DNA of 64,000 nucleotides from Ifrita kowaldi (Eukaryota; Chordata; Aves; Passeriformes; Cinclosomatidae). The position numbers were made by a program, and so were the translations under genes. Within the stretch, counting starts at the first letter, position 1. Each line of letters opens with the position of its first letter. Location of the stretch: positions 372,001 through 436,000 of the forward strand of contig VZRS01010803.1 of assembly GCA_013398055.1 (NCBI GenBank), written 5' to 3'. The notes under the pieces were generated by a model, which was not told where the DNA came from, did no database searches, and was given only the letters and a program-made list of their open reading frames with translations. This document shows positions 47,621 through 59,960 of the stretch, one piece after another.

Positions 47621-50454
47621 ACTGAATATTGCACAAACAGACAGTGTAGCAAAGGAGAATTCATGAAAGGGAAAACAGGAAGATATTTTTCAATTGAAGA
47701 GTATGGCTTCATTAATGGCATTTTGGGTTCTCTTTTTTCTACATTTCAATCACTACAAACAGATCTCTTGATAACTACCACTTCTCAGTACCTGAGGAAA
47801 AATGTGTCTGCTATATGTAGATAATGGACCAGCTGTATAACCATGCAGTGCTTGTTTTTCACAGACTGCAAGATTTAGGAAATGCAAATTAGTAAAATTC
47901 TACTAAATTGGATATAAAGTAATTAGAAATTCAGTAACTCTTTCTGTATCGTATGTGAAATGAGCCCAGTAGCCTTCATAGAGCAGCCTAGGAAATATTA
48001 CTTTTTCAGTCTTCAGAAAGTTACAGTGACACTCAACACATTTCCATTTGACCTAAATCTTTATGCAGTCATCTATCGTATGCATTTTAATTATTCGATT
48101 TCACAGGAAAGAAAGTACCAAAGGAAAAATATTATTGGTCAAGATCATGAGCTCACACACAGACAGCACCAGGGAAGGAGGGTAACACATCTTTCCTAAG
48201 TTTTACTATAATTTTAAAGGTACTGCAGCTTTGGATTGCACACTTCCACAATCATTTATCAGTACAATGGGATCAATGACTCCTGCAAGTCCACAACACC
48301 AATACTTCAAATTATTTAAATACTATCTTATTCTTTTACAGTAATGTAAGTAAGAGGAAAGTGTGAAGTAGTCAAAGCAAATACCTTTAAAAAAATGAAG
48401 GAATTAACATAGAAATACTGTGCTGACAAAATATTATATTCCTATAATAAATGCGAAATTTGTAAGAATTATGCATTTTCAGGGTCTTAGAGATTACTTT
48501 TTATTTCACTACAATTTGTGACAAGATTTATTGAGAAAAAAATAAGAGCAGATAAATTTCTTTTTTTCATCCTCTCAAGGGAAAGTCCAAAGCCTGACCT
48601 TGTGTACACTCCACAGACGGAGCTTCTGTCCGTACAGAGCTCTGCAGGAAGTACTTCCAGAAGACATTTTGGGAGCATTCATGAATGACAAACTTGAGTG
48701 TATCTCAGTTTTCCTCTGTGAATTTCTGAATGAATTTATCTTAGTTGAAAGAAGATTCTCCCAGGTTTGAAGGACTTCCTTGATTTTCCCTCTGTCAGAT
48801 CTAGCTCTACGCTGACTGCAGCAAAGACCAAAAAAGTCATAACTGAACACTGTTATGCCAAAACTGAAAAGATTAATACCTCTTCACAGGCTTCTGAAAG
48901 GCCCTTTTGCTTCCTGAGTAAAAGATGCAATGTCCCTTCCCCAAAGGATGTGCCAAGACTGGTTAAAAAGGATCTTAAGACCGTTGCTTTCAACATTGTT
49001 CATAGAAAGACAAGTGAAGCTGAAGATCCCTCTGCGTGGCTATCTGTTGAAATCCATTTCATTTCCAGAATGAAATATTTGTGGAAATATGTGACTTTCA
49101 TGCAGAGAATTTGAGATCTTCTAGACAAGAAGGAAGATTTCGCTTGTATTTTACCAATATCATATCAATGAATGGTGCATGTAGTGACAAAATTGACTCA
49201 AAGATTAACACAGCTGAAGACAGAGAGCCACAGAACTAGAAGACTGGAAGACGAGCTGTGGCTGATGGCATCTTTATTTCATGCATTTAAAATTGTGCAA
49301 TAACATTCCTTATCCTGTCATTTTTCGGAAGTGTGACAGCCACTCAGACAGTGGGAGTTAGACAGTCAGCACCACTGAAAATGTCCTCTGGTGGTGACTC
49401 CAGTACCTTTATGAAGGCTCCAAAGCAATTAATGGTTGTCCGTATGTATGTACCTTCTACAACAAAACTTACATTACATTGCAGTCCCATGTCATAGCAT
49501 TAACATGTAGGGAATCACAGGTGGAAAACTGCTGAAAACCATATCCATTACGATTTTGTTGAAGATGGGATGCACGTGAAGAAACACATTTTTAAAAATG
49601 CAGAAAAGAAAGAAAAAAGGACAAGTGTATGTTCAATGCTTGAACTTCATTTACTTTAATTAACCTTGGGTATCACATTCTAATAAATGTGGAAATGGAG
49701 AACAGTCAGTGGGAACTAAAGCTTTGAGGAGTATTCCAGTCTAACCATATGATGAACTTGAAAACTTTTGATTTTTCCCTGATAAGGTTCCCAATAGTAG
49801 ATATTTATGAAAATATGGATAAGGATTTGTAACTTCAATTTAACATCATAAAACATTGGGTCATGTCAAAAGACCAGGTAAATGTGTGCACTTGTTGCTG
49901 GAAATGTTTATTGGTGAAATTCTCTGAGAAGCACAACAGCAAAATGGTTTTGATGATTTTTAATAAATGAGAGCATTCATTTCCTTTATTTAAACACCCT
50001 AAAATTCCCTTGCTCAGTCTGAAAACACTTTGCAAGCAGTTTGCTGTGAAGACATTCATATTTTTTCTAGCAAAAATTAGGTTGGTACTTCTGTCCTAAA
50101 TTGATATCTCCAGTGATAACAACAGCTAATAAGTCATTCTTATGTATTCCAGGCTGAAGTTCAGAAAAACCATTGCAGTCTAAAATTAACATTGTTCTTT
50201 TATCAAGGTATTTTAAAGTCTTTTGGGTTTTTTCCAGGGGGCAATTTTTTGCTGATACCTTCTGCAATGTACATTAAATCTGCAGGGGAAGAAAAGGAAA
50301 CCCAGGTACTTTGTATTCTGAATGGAAATCACCCATTTTTTCTCTACCTTTCCAAAGCCTTGTCAGTAGGGAATACCCAAAGACAATCCTTTTTGACCAG
50401 TGGTAAAATAGGTATCTCTTCAAAGTCTTTATATTTAGTGTAGTGGGCTTTTTC
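47621..50454. other. Non-coding DNA with a 122-codon chance-length frame
   Basis: A plus-strand frame opens after a TGA at 48746 and runs to a stop after 49114 (about 122 codons counting from the stop). It is Lys/Ser/Thr-rich with no motif I recognise, and a minus frame overlaps it. A CTCF-like core lies at 49383-49394 (minus strand). The rest is AT-rich DNA without recognised repeats. Confidence 0.55.
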
Positions 50455-50600
50455 TGAAAGACAGGTTATTGAGAATTACGTAGTCATTGCCAAATGACAT
50501 TAAATGGCCTTGTTATACGCTGGATCAGATTAATTCTCCCTTCTGGCTTTAGAAATCAAATCAGCTCAGGAATAAGGGGCAAATTTTAAATATGTATTCT
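50455..50600. promoter_or_regulatory. Candidate conserved non-coding element (weak)
   Basis: The short block carries 'gaattacgtagtcattg' (50472-50488), 'atgacattaaatgg' and 'cagattaattctccc', with two CpGs in TACG/TACGC contexts at 50479 and 50518. It is repeat-free. The regulatory reading rests on texture only. Confidence 0.22.
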
Positions 50601-52446
50601 AGTTTATTATTTTTATGGTCATCCTATGCTGCAGTACAAACTGAAATTCCTTCATATTTTGCACAGGCTGTGGAACTTGCAAGACCAAAACATCAGAAGT
50701 TTTACCCCTGTCACACAGTTTTGTAGTGGCTAATTTGTAACAATATATATTACACAGACATTTCTTCTAGGTTTTCTTTTAAATACTGGGCAACTTCTGA
50801 TTTTACAGAAAAGTCAACTTCTGATTCAGTTGCATTCAGTTCAATAATGTGTCTTTAGGTTTAAAACGCTATTCTGAACTCTTAAATCAATGGAACCCTT
50901 TTATGTCAGAGATTTAAGAAAGGTTTTGATTTTACGTGGTGTACCAAAAAACAAATTGTGACACATTATTTCATAGGGCACTTTTTGTGACAGAGGGAGA
51001 ATGTCCAAGCAGAGGGAGCATCTCCAAAGCACACTGTGTCCAGCTAGAAATTTTATAAATTAGCAGAGTGGAGCTCAGTCGTCATAACTGCGTCAAGACA
51101 CAGAGATAGTATCACACTGTGGCTTGTAATATGTCAGAAGAAGATTTTAAAAAGATGATCTGCTTCATCTCAAGAAATAGACAATTAGTTTATAAACTAC
51201 AGAAATGAGATATGAAATGAAGTCAATGATGAATCAAAACCTATAAGTAAATATGACACTATGCACCAATATGTGAAGCTGTGATTACTTTCTGCAGCTA
51301 TGCTCTTAAATCAAACTGGAAGTAAATAATTCACTAATGACTGTTAAAATACCTTATCACATTTACTAGCACAGCTGGGCAGATATATGTAGCAGGCAAG
51401 CGGGAATGAAATAGAAAGAAAAAAGAATACTGCTCAGAATATTTTAAATGTTCAAATCATTTATTGGAAAGAACTAATGGCTTCAAAATTCAGAAAAAAA
51501 AAGCCCTTCTCTTTCCCCACCCCAAGGGAGGAAGAGGCTTGGCCTCCCTCACGGGTCCCCACATCCATTCAGCTGACTTTAAGCCACAAGCCCTACGTTC
51601 TGATGGTGTCTGTCCTCCCAGGCAGATTTTCCTTCTCTGAACAAAATGTTACTTAGAAGGCCACCTCTCCCACAAGTCCCTGTAAACAACTGTGTACTTT
51701 ACCACCCTACAGAAACATGCAGGTTTTTAATTAACCATACTTCAACTACCAGAAAACTACATTCCTTCAAGGGCTGAAATGATCTTGTAGATCATCCTTT
51801 CTCTATCTTGAAGTACCACAAATAGAGCAGTGAAAATTTCAAAGGCATCCAGTTGAAAATACAACTGAAAGAGACAGGGGAAAGAAAGCAGAAAGTCAAC
51901 ATGCACCCATTTTGATCCCATCAGTGAAAGTAACTGCACAGAAAATTGTTCATATTTTATTTAACTCATATGTCTCTTCATTCCCACACAGACATCATAA
52001 AAAGATCCAATAATTTAAAAAATATTTTGATTTTTAATTCTTTTATGTGTTTTAATCAATCATTTCTTTATTTGGTAAGGAGGAATCAGAATTTTTGTTG
52101 CCATCATACTGGCAAATGAAAATGGAGAATTATTTCCCTCCAAGATGTAGAATCTCTATTAAAACTTTTAAGGAAATTAGTTTTGATCATGAGCCTATAC
52201 AATGACTGAAAAGCCTTATATAATTATTTTTCTAAATTTGTAAAGGCCTCTATTCTCAAATAGCAGAATTATTCCATTTTTATTACTGTATTGCAATGAC
52301 GGAATTAATGATCTTTACAGGAATACAGTAACAGAAGAGCGATTGATGAGATTTCTTTTAAAGCATTTAGAATACTTAGAGGATTTCCCCTGGACCAGTT
52401 TCAATTAACTTGAGGAAACCAACTCTTCAGGATGGAAACAAGTACC
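50601..52446. other. AT-rich non-coding DNA
   Basis: Nothing gene-like is seen. A 7-bp inverted repeat (AGGGAGG at 51525-51531, CCTCCCT at 51543-51549) sits in a small GC-rich patch at 51510-51620. A repeat-free word cluster with CpGs and an 'attaatga' core lies at about 52295-52350. No repeat family was recognised up to the LTR border. Confidence 0.6.
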
Positions 52447-52963
52447 TGTATTAGGAAGCCAGTGTGCTCAGGAAGTTAGGGATCTGGAGCAAGCCACATC
52501 TGCTATATGGGGCCTTGTACGCAAGCCTTGAGAAACCTGTGTGCCAGCAGGAGTGGCCACGGTATAGCCACGTACATATAACAAGGTAAGGGAGTCTGTG
52601 GGAATAGCCTGTTCCTGGATATAGTTCCCAGGTATGTGTAGCTAGATATGTTCTGATGGGCATTAAGAAAAGGATAACAAACACTGCCAAGAGAACTTGG
52701 GAAGTTTTGCTGCTGTAGAAGTAAGGAGATACTGTACAGAAGGAGGCAGAACCTCTCCTCAGATGGTCATCCTGCACAGCACGTCATGGCTGCCCAACTG
52801 GTGTCTGTCTGGTGCGGATAAAAGTGGGGCTCCCACCTGCTGAAAGAACGTAAGACTGGCCTGCCATCTGTATCTCTCTTCCTACTTTCTACCTTGTTCT
52901 ACTTAGTGTTCTGTCTTTTTTACTGAGACTCAGAAAGAACCCCGCTCCTCCTGGGGCAGAACA
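52447..52963 (+). mobile_element. Probable solo LTR of an endogenous retrovirus
   Basis: The block starts TGTATTAGG and ends CAGAACA, giving the TG...CA termini expected of a long terminal repeat about 517 bp long. Five-base flanks GTACC (52442-52446) and ATACC (52964-52968) agree at four of five positions, compatible with a target-site duplication. A TATA-like ATAAAAG lies at about 52818, in the expected right-hand half, followed by a C/T-rich stretch (52865-52920). The block is GC-richer than its surroundings. No tRNA primer-binding site follows the right end and no gag, pol or env sequence is adjacent, so it would be a solo LTR left by recombination. The TGTATTAG start fits avian ERVL-type LTRs in general. 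The open minus-strand frame at 52451-52777 lies wholly inside it and is not a gene. Confidence 0.5.
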
Positions 52964-55900
52964 ATACCTTCAGAGTTCCAAAATAAGGTTGTAAAACCCA
53001 AACCCAGCAAATTAACAGCCAGTTCTCAAACATTTGTGATAAGCCTCCAACTCTGGAAGAAGACATTCAGGGAAATTTTTGTGGCCTTTCTGGGGAGCCA
53101 AGAAAGCACAAGAGTTGACTACAGGATGGTCTTTTGGGAAAGACTATGACTAAATATCGAGTTTGAAAGGGAAGGAAAAAGGGTTGTCTAGGGTTCATTA
53201 TTTCAATTCATGACATAAGCAAAATGAGGGAGAGTAGACAGGTGGCTTCCCAAATGATACCTTCTAGCACTGCAGTTCAGGGAAAAACCCACAAAAAAAC
53301 CCCAGAAAACCCCCAACCCTGTCTCGAAGGAACACTGCACAGAAAATATCCTCTTTCACTGTTTAAATTCATCACAGTGTCACACCATGACTGAGACATA
53401 TCACAAGGAAGAATTAAGAGTGAGATGTGCTAACAAAATGCTTTCTTTGCTATTCTAAACTAGTTCTAGAATGGAAAAAGGCAAGGATAGCATAACCTAT
53501 CATCAGTAGAGCCTGAAGTTATTAAAAAATAAAGGGGAAGGGGAACAGAAACTGCAGTTTTTCAACTAGTTGTTTGCCTTTGAATTTTTTTAATTGTACG
53601 AAATCAGGTTAACTGAAAAAAAAAACCAAACAAATAAACAAACAGAAAATAAAAGCAAAAAAAGCTACTGTATTGATTTTGTCTGGTCTAGCAGGAGAAA
53701 GACAGGATTAGACAAAACCCTGGACTGATCATGGGATTCCTCTGTACGAGGAAAAATGAAATGATTGGTTGTGTAGATTAGTGATACAGGAAGATAGTAG
53801 AAACACACTGAGGCCCAGGACTTCAAAGCTTTAAGTTCAAAGTTATGAGATGCCTCACTCCTATTTAAAGCAAGGTCAAGTGATTAAACTCTTGAAGAAT
53901 TTTATCTTGAGAGTCCAAAAGGAAGGCTACATGTATTTGAGGTGATAACAGATACATTTTTTCTGAATGCAGTCCCAGTTATTTTGATTTGGTCAAGCCC
54001 CAGACATATGGGTCTAAATAATGATTCAGCTTCTCAAATTAGGACTAAACCAGCAATTTTCATGCTGCAGGAATGTTAGTTGCTTGATTGTTACAGACAG
54101 ATACAATAGACGTCCTTCATTTCCTACACTGTCCTTTGAGATGAACACGGGACAAAGTTTATGCAGTAAGCTGGGGCCTAACATTCCTAATGTTCTTATT
54201 TTCTTACATATCTTATGATATGCTTCGAAAAAATTCCAATGGCAGATTTTGCATTTAGTTGCAAATTTTTAGAGTATGATAAAGTTTCAAGACCCTTATT
54301 CTAAAATCACATTTTTATTTTGAAAAATGTCTTTTGCTCCCTGACAGAAAGTTTCAGGAAGTCAGAGACTGATGATGGACAGTACTTCTTCACAGCCTTC
54401 AGGAAAGGATGTTCAAACAGCTGGCTTTGTCTGGGCTCTGACATCAGGTCACAACTTGGACCTATCCCAAGTGCCACTGATGGTTCCAGAGCAATCTCCA
54501 CATATTTTTTTGACGGAGAAAACACTCAACACCAGTGAAATGTCTGGAAGAAGGTGCTGAAGTCCTACGCCCATACTAAGCCAGGTACACAATAAAAGAC
54601 AAAATTATGTCTCTTTTAATTCAGTATAGGATTAGCCTAGAAATACCTGCATGTACGTACATGTGAGTGTGCCTTGACCTCTCTCCGCCTCCAGTGACTC
54701 TTGGATTTAGTAGCTGATTATTCAAACCTGACTGAGCAATGGAGAAAGATAATATTTCAATAAATAGAGTGGATATGAAGGACGTATTCCATTACCAAGT
54801 CATTCCACAGTGGAGATTCTGACGATATATATTTACACACATAGCCCTTAAAAAAGCTTCAGCACCAAGAACCTCTGTTAGAGCTCTCACCATATGGCAC
54901 TTAAAACCAAAAGAAAGAACACAAAACATATCTTTAGAATGAATTTTACAGATTTGTTATTCCCAGAATTACTAAATTCTTTTGCTATTCCATTGCACTG
55001 TTTGTACTTCAAGGCCTGTGGCCCTTCCTCTCTGTAAAGGTGGTAGAACATTAATTCTAGGCAGACCATAGAACATTTCCCTTGTGAAGCAGTTAAATAT
55101 TTTTTCAGACTAAACATTAATCATGAACTCTGACACTTATTCCAAGGGAAAAATATTTTTCCTGTTTCTTACAGCCCACTTCCTCCCTTCAAAGGAAAGA
55201 CAAATCTGCTATCTGGTACAGCAGTCCTGAAGTAAGACATATACTGATGAATCTGCAATAACATTAAATATGGTTTTCTATCCCTGTATGTTCCCATTTT
55301 AACCTTTACTTACAGAGCATTTATCAAGAAAGGAAAAACAGTCCATTTCCAGATTCAGTGAAACAGATTGTATAACCCAAAGTTAGCAAAATAAGATCAA
55401 ATCTTCATTCTTTAGTCGTTAAAAAGAAGGTCCCTTTGGACTACAAATATGAAAGTAAGACTGGGGTGAAGGAGCTTGCCTTTTCTTTCACATAATGCCC
55501 TGTCTGTGGCCTTCTAGCAGTCAACAAATAATTACACAAATTTTAAAGCAAAACCTGCTGCTAGGTTTTGTAATGCCTCATACAAGTCAATGAGGATTCA
55601 ACATTCTTCCTGTTTATTGACACATACACAAAAAAAGATTTCCCTGCTTGTCATTTTGAACATCTATCTTGAATCATTAAAAAAGTGATTTGAAACTTTC
55701 CTGGGCCACATACCCATCCCTGCCTGCAGGGCAGGTGTCTAATTTCAGGAGCATTCCATTAGTTGGAAGCATGCAATCAGTACTGGCTGCTGGGTGTTTA
55801 CAGGTCATGCTTCAAAAAAAAAATGCAAGGAAGATAATATCCTTAAATAAATATAAATATTTAATCTTTTAAGACCACTGGAAATTACAGTCCTTCAAAT

Positions 55901-58859
55901 ATTTTTCAACCATGTGAGCAGAAGTCCAGCTGTTCAGAACAAAACCACATACAGTAACATATCTCCCAAATACTCCTTTTTAAGCACTGAACTGGGATGT
56001 GCTAGTTCTGGATCATTTGTTGAGCACATCAACTGTTGGCAGGAAGCCAAAGATGATAGCATTTTACACATTTTTAAGTAAATGTTTGTGTTTTTTGGTT
56101 TGCTTAAATCAGAGGAAAGGATTTCCAGTAGAGAATATTTTGCTTTATTAAACTGAAATAATTGTAGGATTAGTTGCAACTACAGATAAACTGTGCTGAA
56201 GTGCCTTTTCATACTTCTCAAGCACACTTTCCTGAGAAGAGGTTTGTTACCTTCAACTTTTTGTGGATAGAGCCATATGGTCCTACCACTCTCAGACTGG
56301 AAATCCTGGCGGCAATCTCTCATTTACTACTCATGTTCAACTGACAGACCCAACTGTGTTTGTCATCAATATGCCTTTTCTTCCAAGAGCCTATGACAGC
56401 AGATGAATGCAAGTGACCCCAAGCCAGCTTCTCCAAAACAATGCATTATTCACTCACACACAGAGAGAAGGGCTTAAGCAAACAAAAGACCTTTACCTCA
56501 GCTTTCATCTTTCAGTCCCAGCCTCAGTAAATTCAGCTTTATTCTGCTACTTCCACCATAAGGGTAGATGGGAGTAGGTGAGACTGTTTTGTTTCAGCTT
56601 GCTTATGTTCCCCTCAAAATCAGTCCCTATCTCTCCCCTGCGCAGCTGCTGACAGCCCACTTAACCTCCCTCCTTCCCTTGAATCAGCATCTGAAAAGTT
56701 TTAGTATCCTGCTTGGGCCTAAAAAGGGCAAACTTGCTCACTGATTTGATGCCTGGCAGAGGCAATTTCCTATTTAGAGCTTTTCTGTTGGTTCCCAAGA
56801 GAACTTCAGACATTTTCCTCAGAATCTATCATTATTTTCTTTCATGTGGTTTTCCCTTTGCAGTCAGGAAAGACAGTAACAATTAGGGAAAGTGAGATGC
56901 ATAAGGTATTTGTTAAAATTATGCATAGCTCCCAAAACTTCCAAAGCAGTAGAAAGAGACTTTAGTGGAGGTGACAGCCTCATACCCTGTCACAGTTTCA
57001 GGGTTTAATTGGTCACAAGAAAATAGTATTTCTTTTTCTTCACCAGCTTAAAATGTATCTGTTTATTAGGTTGTTTGACATACTGCCATTTTTTATTCAC
57101 CCTGCAACATAGGTCTGTTTTTTGTGAATTCAGTAGTGATAGCTGTAACTAATAGATTTTAAGTGACTTTTCTATAAAATACGGAGTAAAATGTTTCTAA
57201 AAGTAAGTGGAGCTGAACTACTTTTGAGATACATAGCACCTTGACAGTCTCTGGGACAAAAAGCTGTAGAATTCATCCCTACTCACCAGCAACTCTGAGC
57301 TTCAGCTGCTCAGAGCACCTCTTCACTCTCCTCTACACTGTGTTACACACAATAGGCTTCACCTGCTGAATCTGCAGGAGAATCCCAACAGAAGTCCCGA
57401 GATTCTCACGTGAGCACTGTTTTACCGTATGCTAGAGAAGGTACTTGGAAATAGAATATGGAGAATGAAGTCTCTTAAGTGGATGATGAACAAGACTACT
57501 GATTGTAGCATGATCCACTTCACATCCAGCATTTCTTGCTCTGTTCAATGATATAAGGGTAGGTGGTTTGGCATAGCAAGCTTTGATATTACTTGCATTA
57601 TCAGTTTTTGCTATTCAGACAAGAAAGGAGGACTTTGTTGTCTTCCTAAATCTACAATTCCATCCTTTTCTGTACATTTTCTGGCCTGTAAGTGCTAAAT
57701 TGAAGTGTCTCACAGTCAGCAGAGGACTAGAACCATGCAGTTATGCAAGCTTTCCATTTCCTTGGTTTTTTTAAGTTATACCAGACACACAATTAGTTTG
57801 GCTGCTATAAAGCCAGCTGAGCAGGCAGTAAACTGTTTAGAAAGTATGCATACTTTGAAGAGTTTGAAAAGAAGCTAATACTAAATGCACAGCAAGCTGC
57901 AGTGTCTTTTATCATATATATGTATTTACTAAATTCTATTGTGAAATGTGTTCAAAGAAGAGTTTGAAACAAATCTTTCTCACTGCTATGTATTGTTTGA
58001 TTGCCACAAGCCAGTACATTTGTGGGTTTTCTCCCACTCTAGAACTACTTTCAGATACTAAAGAGAACACAGCTCCAGGAAACACACTCTTTTACTGGGC
58101 TTCCTGAGAGGAGCCCTAGTGATTAAGATCCCTTCCACACATCCAGCGAGAGAAGAGGGCAGAGCAGCAGAAACCACCACTACAAGCACCAGATCAGGCT
58201 GAGAAGGAATCTTATTTGCAGGTACTCAGTTAGGCATGCGACCGCCTTAAAGAGAGATAGTCCTTCCAAAACTCCCACCAGAGACTGATGCATTGAAAGC
58301 TGCTCAGGAGTTCAGTAATGAGCATGTTATACCTGTCCTCTTTGTAGCACTTCGGTGCAACGTGCAGATATGAATGTTGTCAACATGCAGTTCACCGCCC
58401 TTGTGAAGTGCTGCATGGTAACATCTGCCTCTCCAATAATGCTTCTGAATGAAAGTGACCGCAGGGCATACTGTGACATTATTTGGGCAGTTTTGGTGCT
58501 GTACTTGGGTCATTTTATTCTATCTTCAACTATTAAACAGAATGGTCCCTGATGTTTGGTGTTAAGTGAGAGGAAGGAAAAATATTCCACAGGTTTGCAT
58601 TTGTTTATTCTACCTCATAATGGGTAAAGATCAGCTGTATAATTGTAAAATTAGGTAAATTATGGACATTTCACAAAAATTTATTCTTAGCACTACAGTT
58701 TAATGTCCAGATACTTGCACTGCAACAGTAGGCTAGACTAATTCGTGCATTTGATGTAAAGTTTTACAAAACCCCTATGTAGTATTTGGTTGTTTTCCTA
58801 ACCAAACAGTCTTTGCCAGGAGAAACAGACAGCTTAAACTGTGAAGGCTAAAATAATTC
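52964..58859. other. Non-coding DNA with A- and C-rich tracts
   Basis: No gene is seen in nearly 6 kb. Low-complexity stretches are at 53283-53320 (A and C runs) and 53615-53664 (A-rich with AAAC units). Three frames of 62-72 codons overlap on both strands near 54307-54560, again a stop-poor patch without motif. No CR1 or LTR was recognised after the element at 52.4 kb. Confidence 0.6.
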
Positions 58860-58985
58860 TGATGTGTAAATAAAATATTATTGCTCTTATCATACAACAT
58901 ACATCAATTATTAATAGGCACCATCCCAATGCAATAAGAACTGTGATGGCCATAGCACCCATGTTAAAACCTGATTGCTAGAGTT
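58860..58985. promoter_or_regulatory. Candidate conserved non-coding element (weak)
   Basis: The repeat-free block has 'ttattgctcttatcatac' (58878-58895) with a GATA-like TTATCA, then 'catcaattattaatagg' with ATTA cores, then 'atgcaataag'. It is followed directly by an A-rich low-complexity tract. The call is based on texture only. Confidence 0.2.
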
Positions 58986-58987
58986 TG

Positions 58988-59038
58988 AATAAAACAAACA
59001 AACAAAATAAACCCAACAGCAACAAAAATAAAAAAACC
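58988..59038. repeat. A-rich low-complexity tract with AAAC units
   Basis: The tract consists of AAAC/AAAT units with interruptions. It may be simple-sequence DNA or an eroded poly-A tail; no retrotransposon body was identified beside it. Confidence 0.75.
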
Positions 59039-59479
59039 CACTGAATGTCTATTAGAATTTGGATGCCTACTTTCACAGTGCTTCGAAATAGCCTGGTGTC
59101 ATAAACATTAAGTGTGAAGAAAGTGGAATAGAGCTGTTAGAAACTGAGGAGTGACTAAGTTTATCCAACTGGGAATCAGAGAGAGATTTACTACAGTTTA
59201 CAAGTAGATGCTACCCCTTACATTTAAGGCCTGAAATTCCCAGCAAGATATTCAGATATACCTTTCTGCATAAATTCTGAGAGACAAAGCAGCAAAAAAA
59301 AACCCAACCAAGAACCCTTAAATTGTATTTTCATCTTGCAAAACCTGAAAGACTGAGAAAGTTCACAACAGTCTGTTCAAGCCTTTTCATGAGACGCTTA
59401 CTTTCTAAACATGCAGTTTCCTTAAGCATCTTGAGTTATAGATTCTTATCCTGAAACCCAAGGGTTTTATTCTAACAAC

Positions 59480-59960
59480 ATCTCTGTGCAGAATATTTTC
59501 TGCCGGTGCCTGGACCCGAATCCTAATACCTTTCAGTGTAACGCAGTAAGCCTAGCCTGACAGTTTGGGATTTGTTTTGTTTTGCTGGTGGTTGCACATT
59601 TAACCCAACCTCTTGTTCTTAAATAGGGAAAAGTCTCATTAAGCTCGTTAGACATTTTCCTTTATGAAGGCTATGAGTTTGGTGTAACAGCTGATCTGCA
59701 AGAAGGCATCTTGGTACACTGTGAGCACTAAATTCCTCAGCTATCCACATTGATTAGCTTGAGGGCACACTGATGCCTTCCCTATAGAGTGAGCGGAAAC
59801 ATTTAAAATACAATCCCTCTCCTGGGGAATTTGCCAGTGCTTGAGCTGTGCATAAAGCATATACCACATCAACATCTTCATGACTGTGTTACAGCTTGGC
59901 AGCAGTAGCTATCTAAGCTGATGGTCAGAAATCCTCAGCCACAGGTTACCACATTTCCTG
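59480..59960. promoter_or_regulatory. Candidate conserved non-coding element
   Basis: Five CpGs lie between 59504 and 59795 (in TGCCGG, CCCGAA, ACGCAG, CTCGTT and GCGG contexts). About 480 bp are repeat-free, with few long frames and a mixture of GC and AT words. Motif content is less specific than at 40.0 or 33.8 kb. The call is tentative. Confidence 0.27.

Noticed and set aside
48749..49114. A 122-codon plus frame, Lys/Ser/Thr-rich, considered as a transposase or retrovirus-derived relic
   Set aside because: No recognisable motif, no flanking terminal repeats, and the length is within what chance gives in 64 kb.
52451..52777. A 108-codon minus frame
   Set aside because: It lies entirely inside the probable LTR and has no domain.
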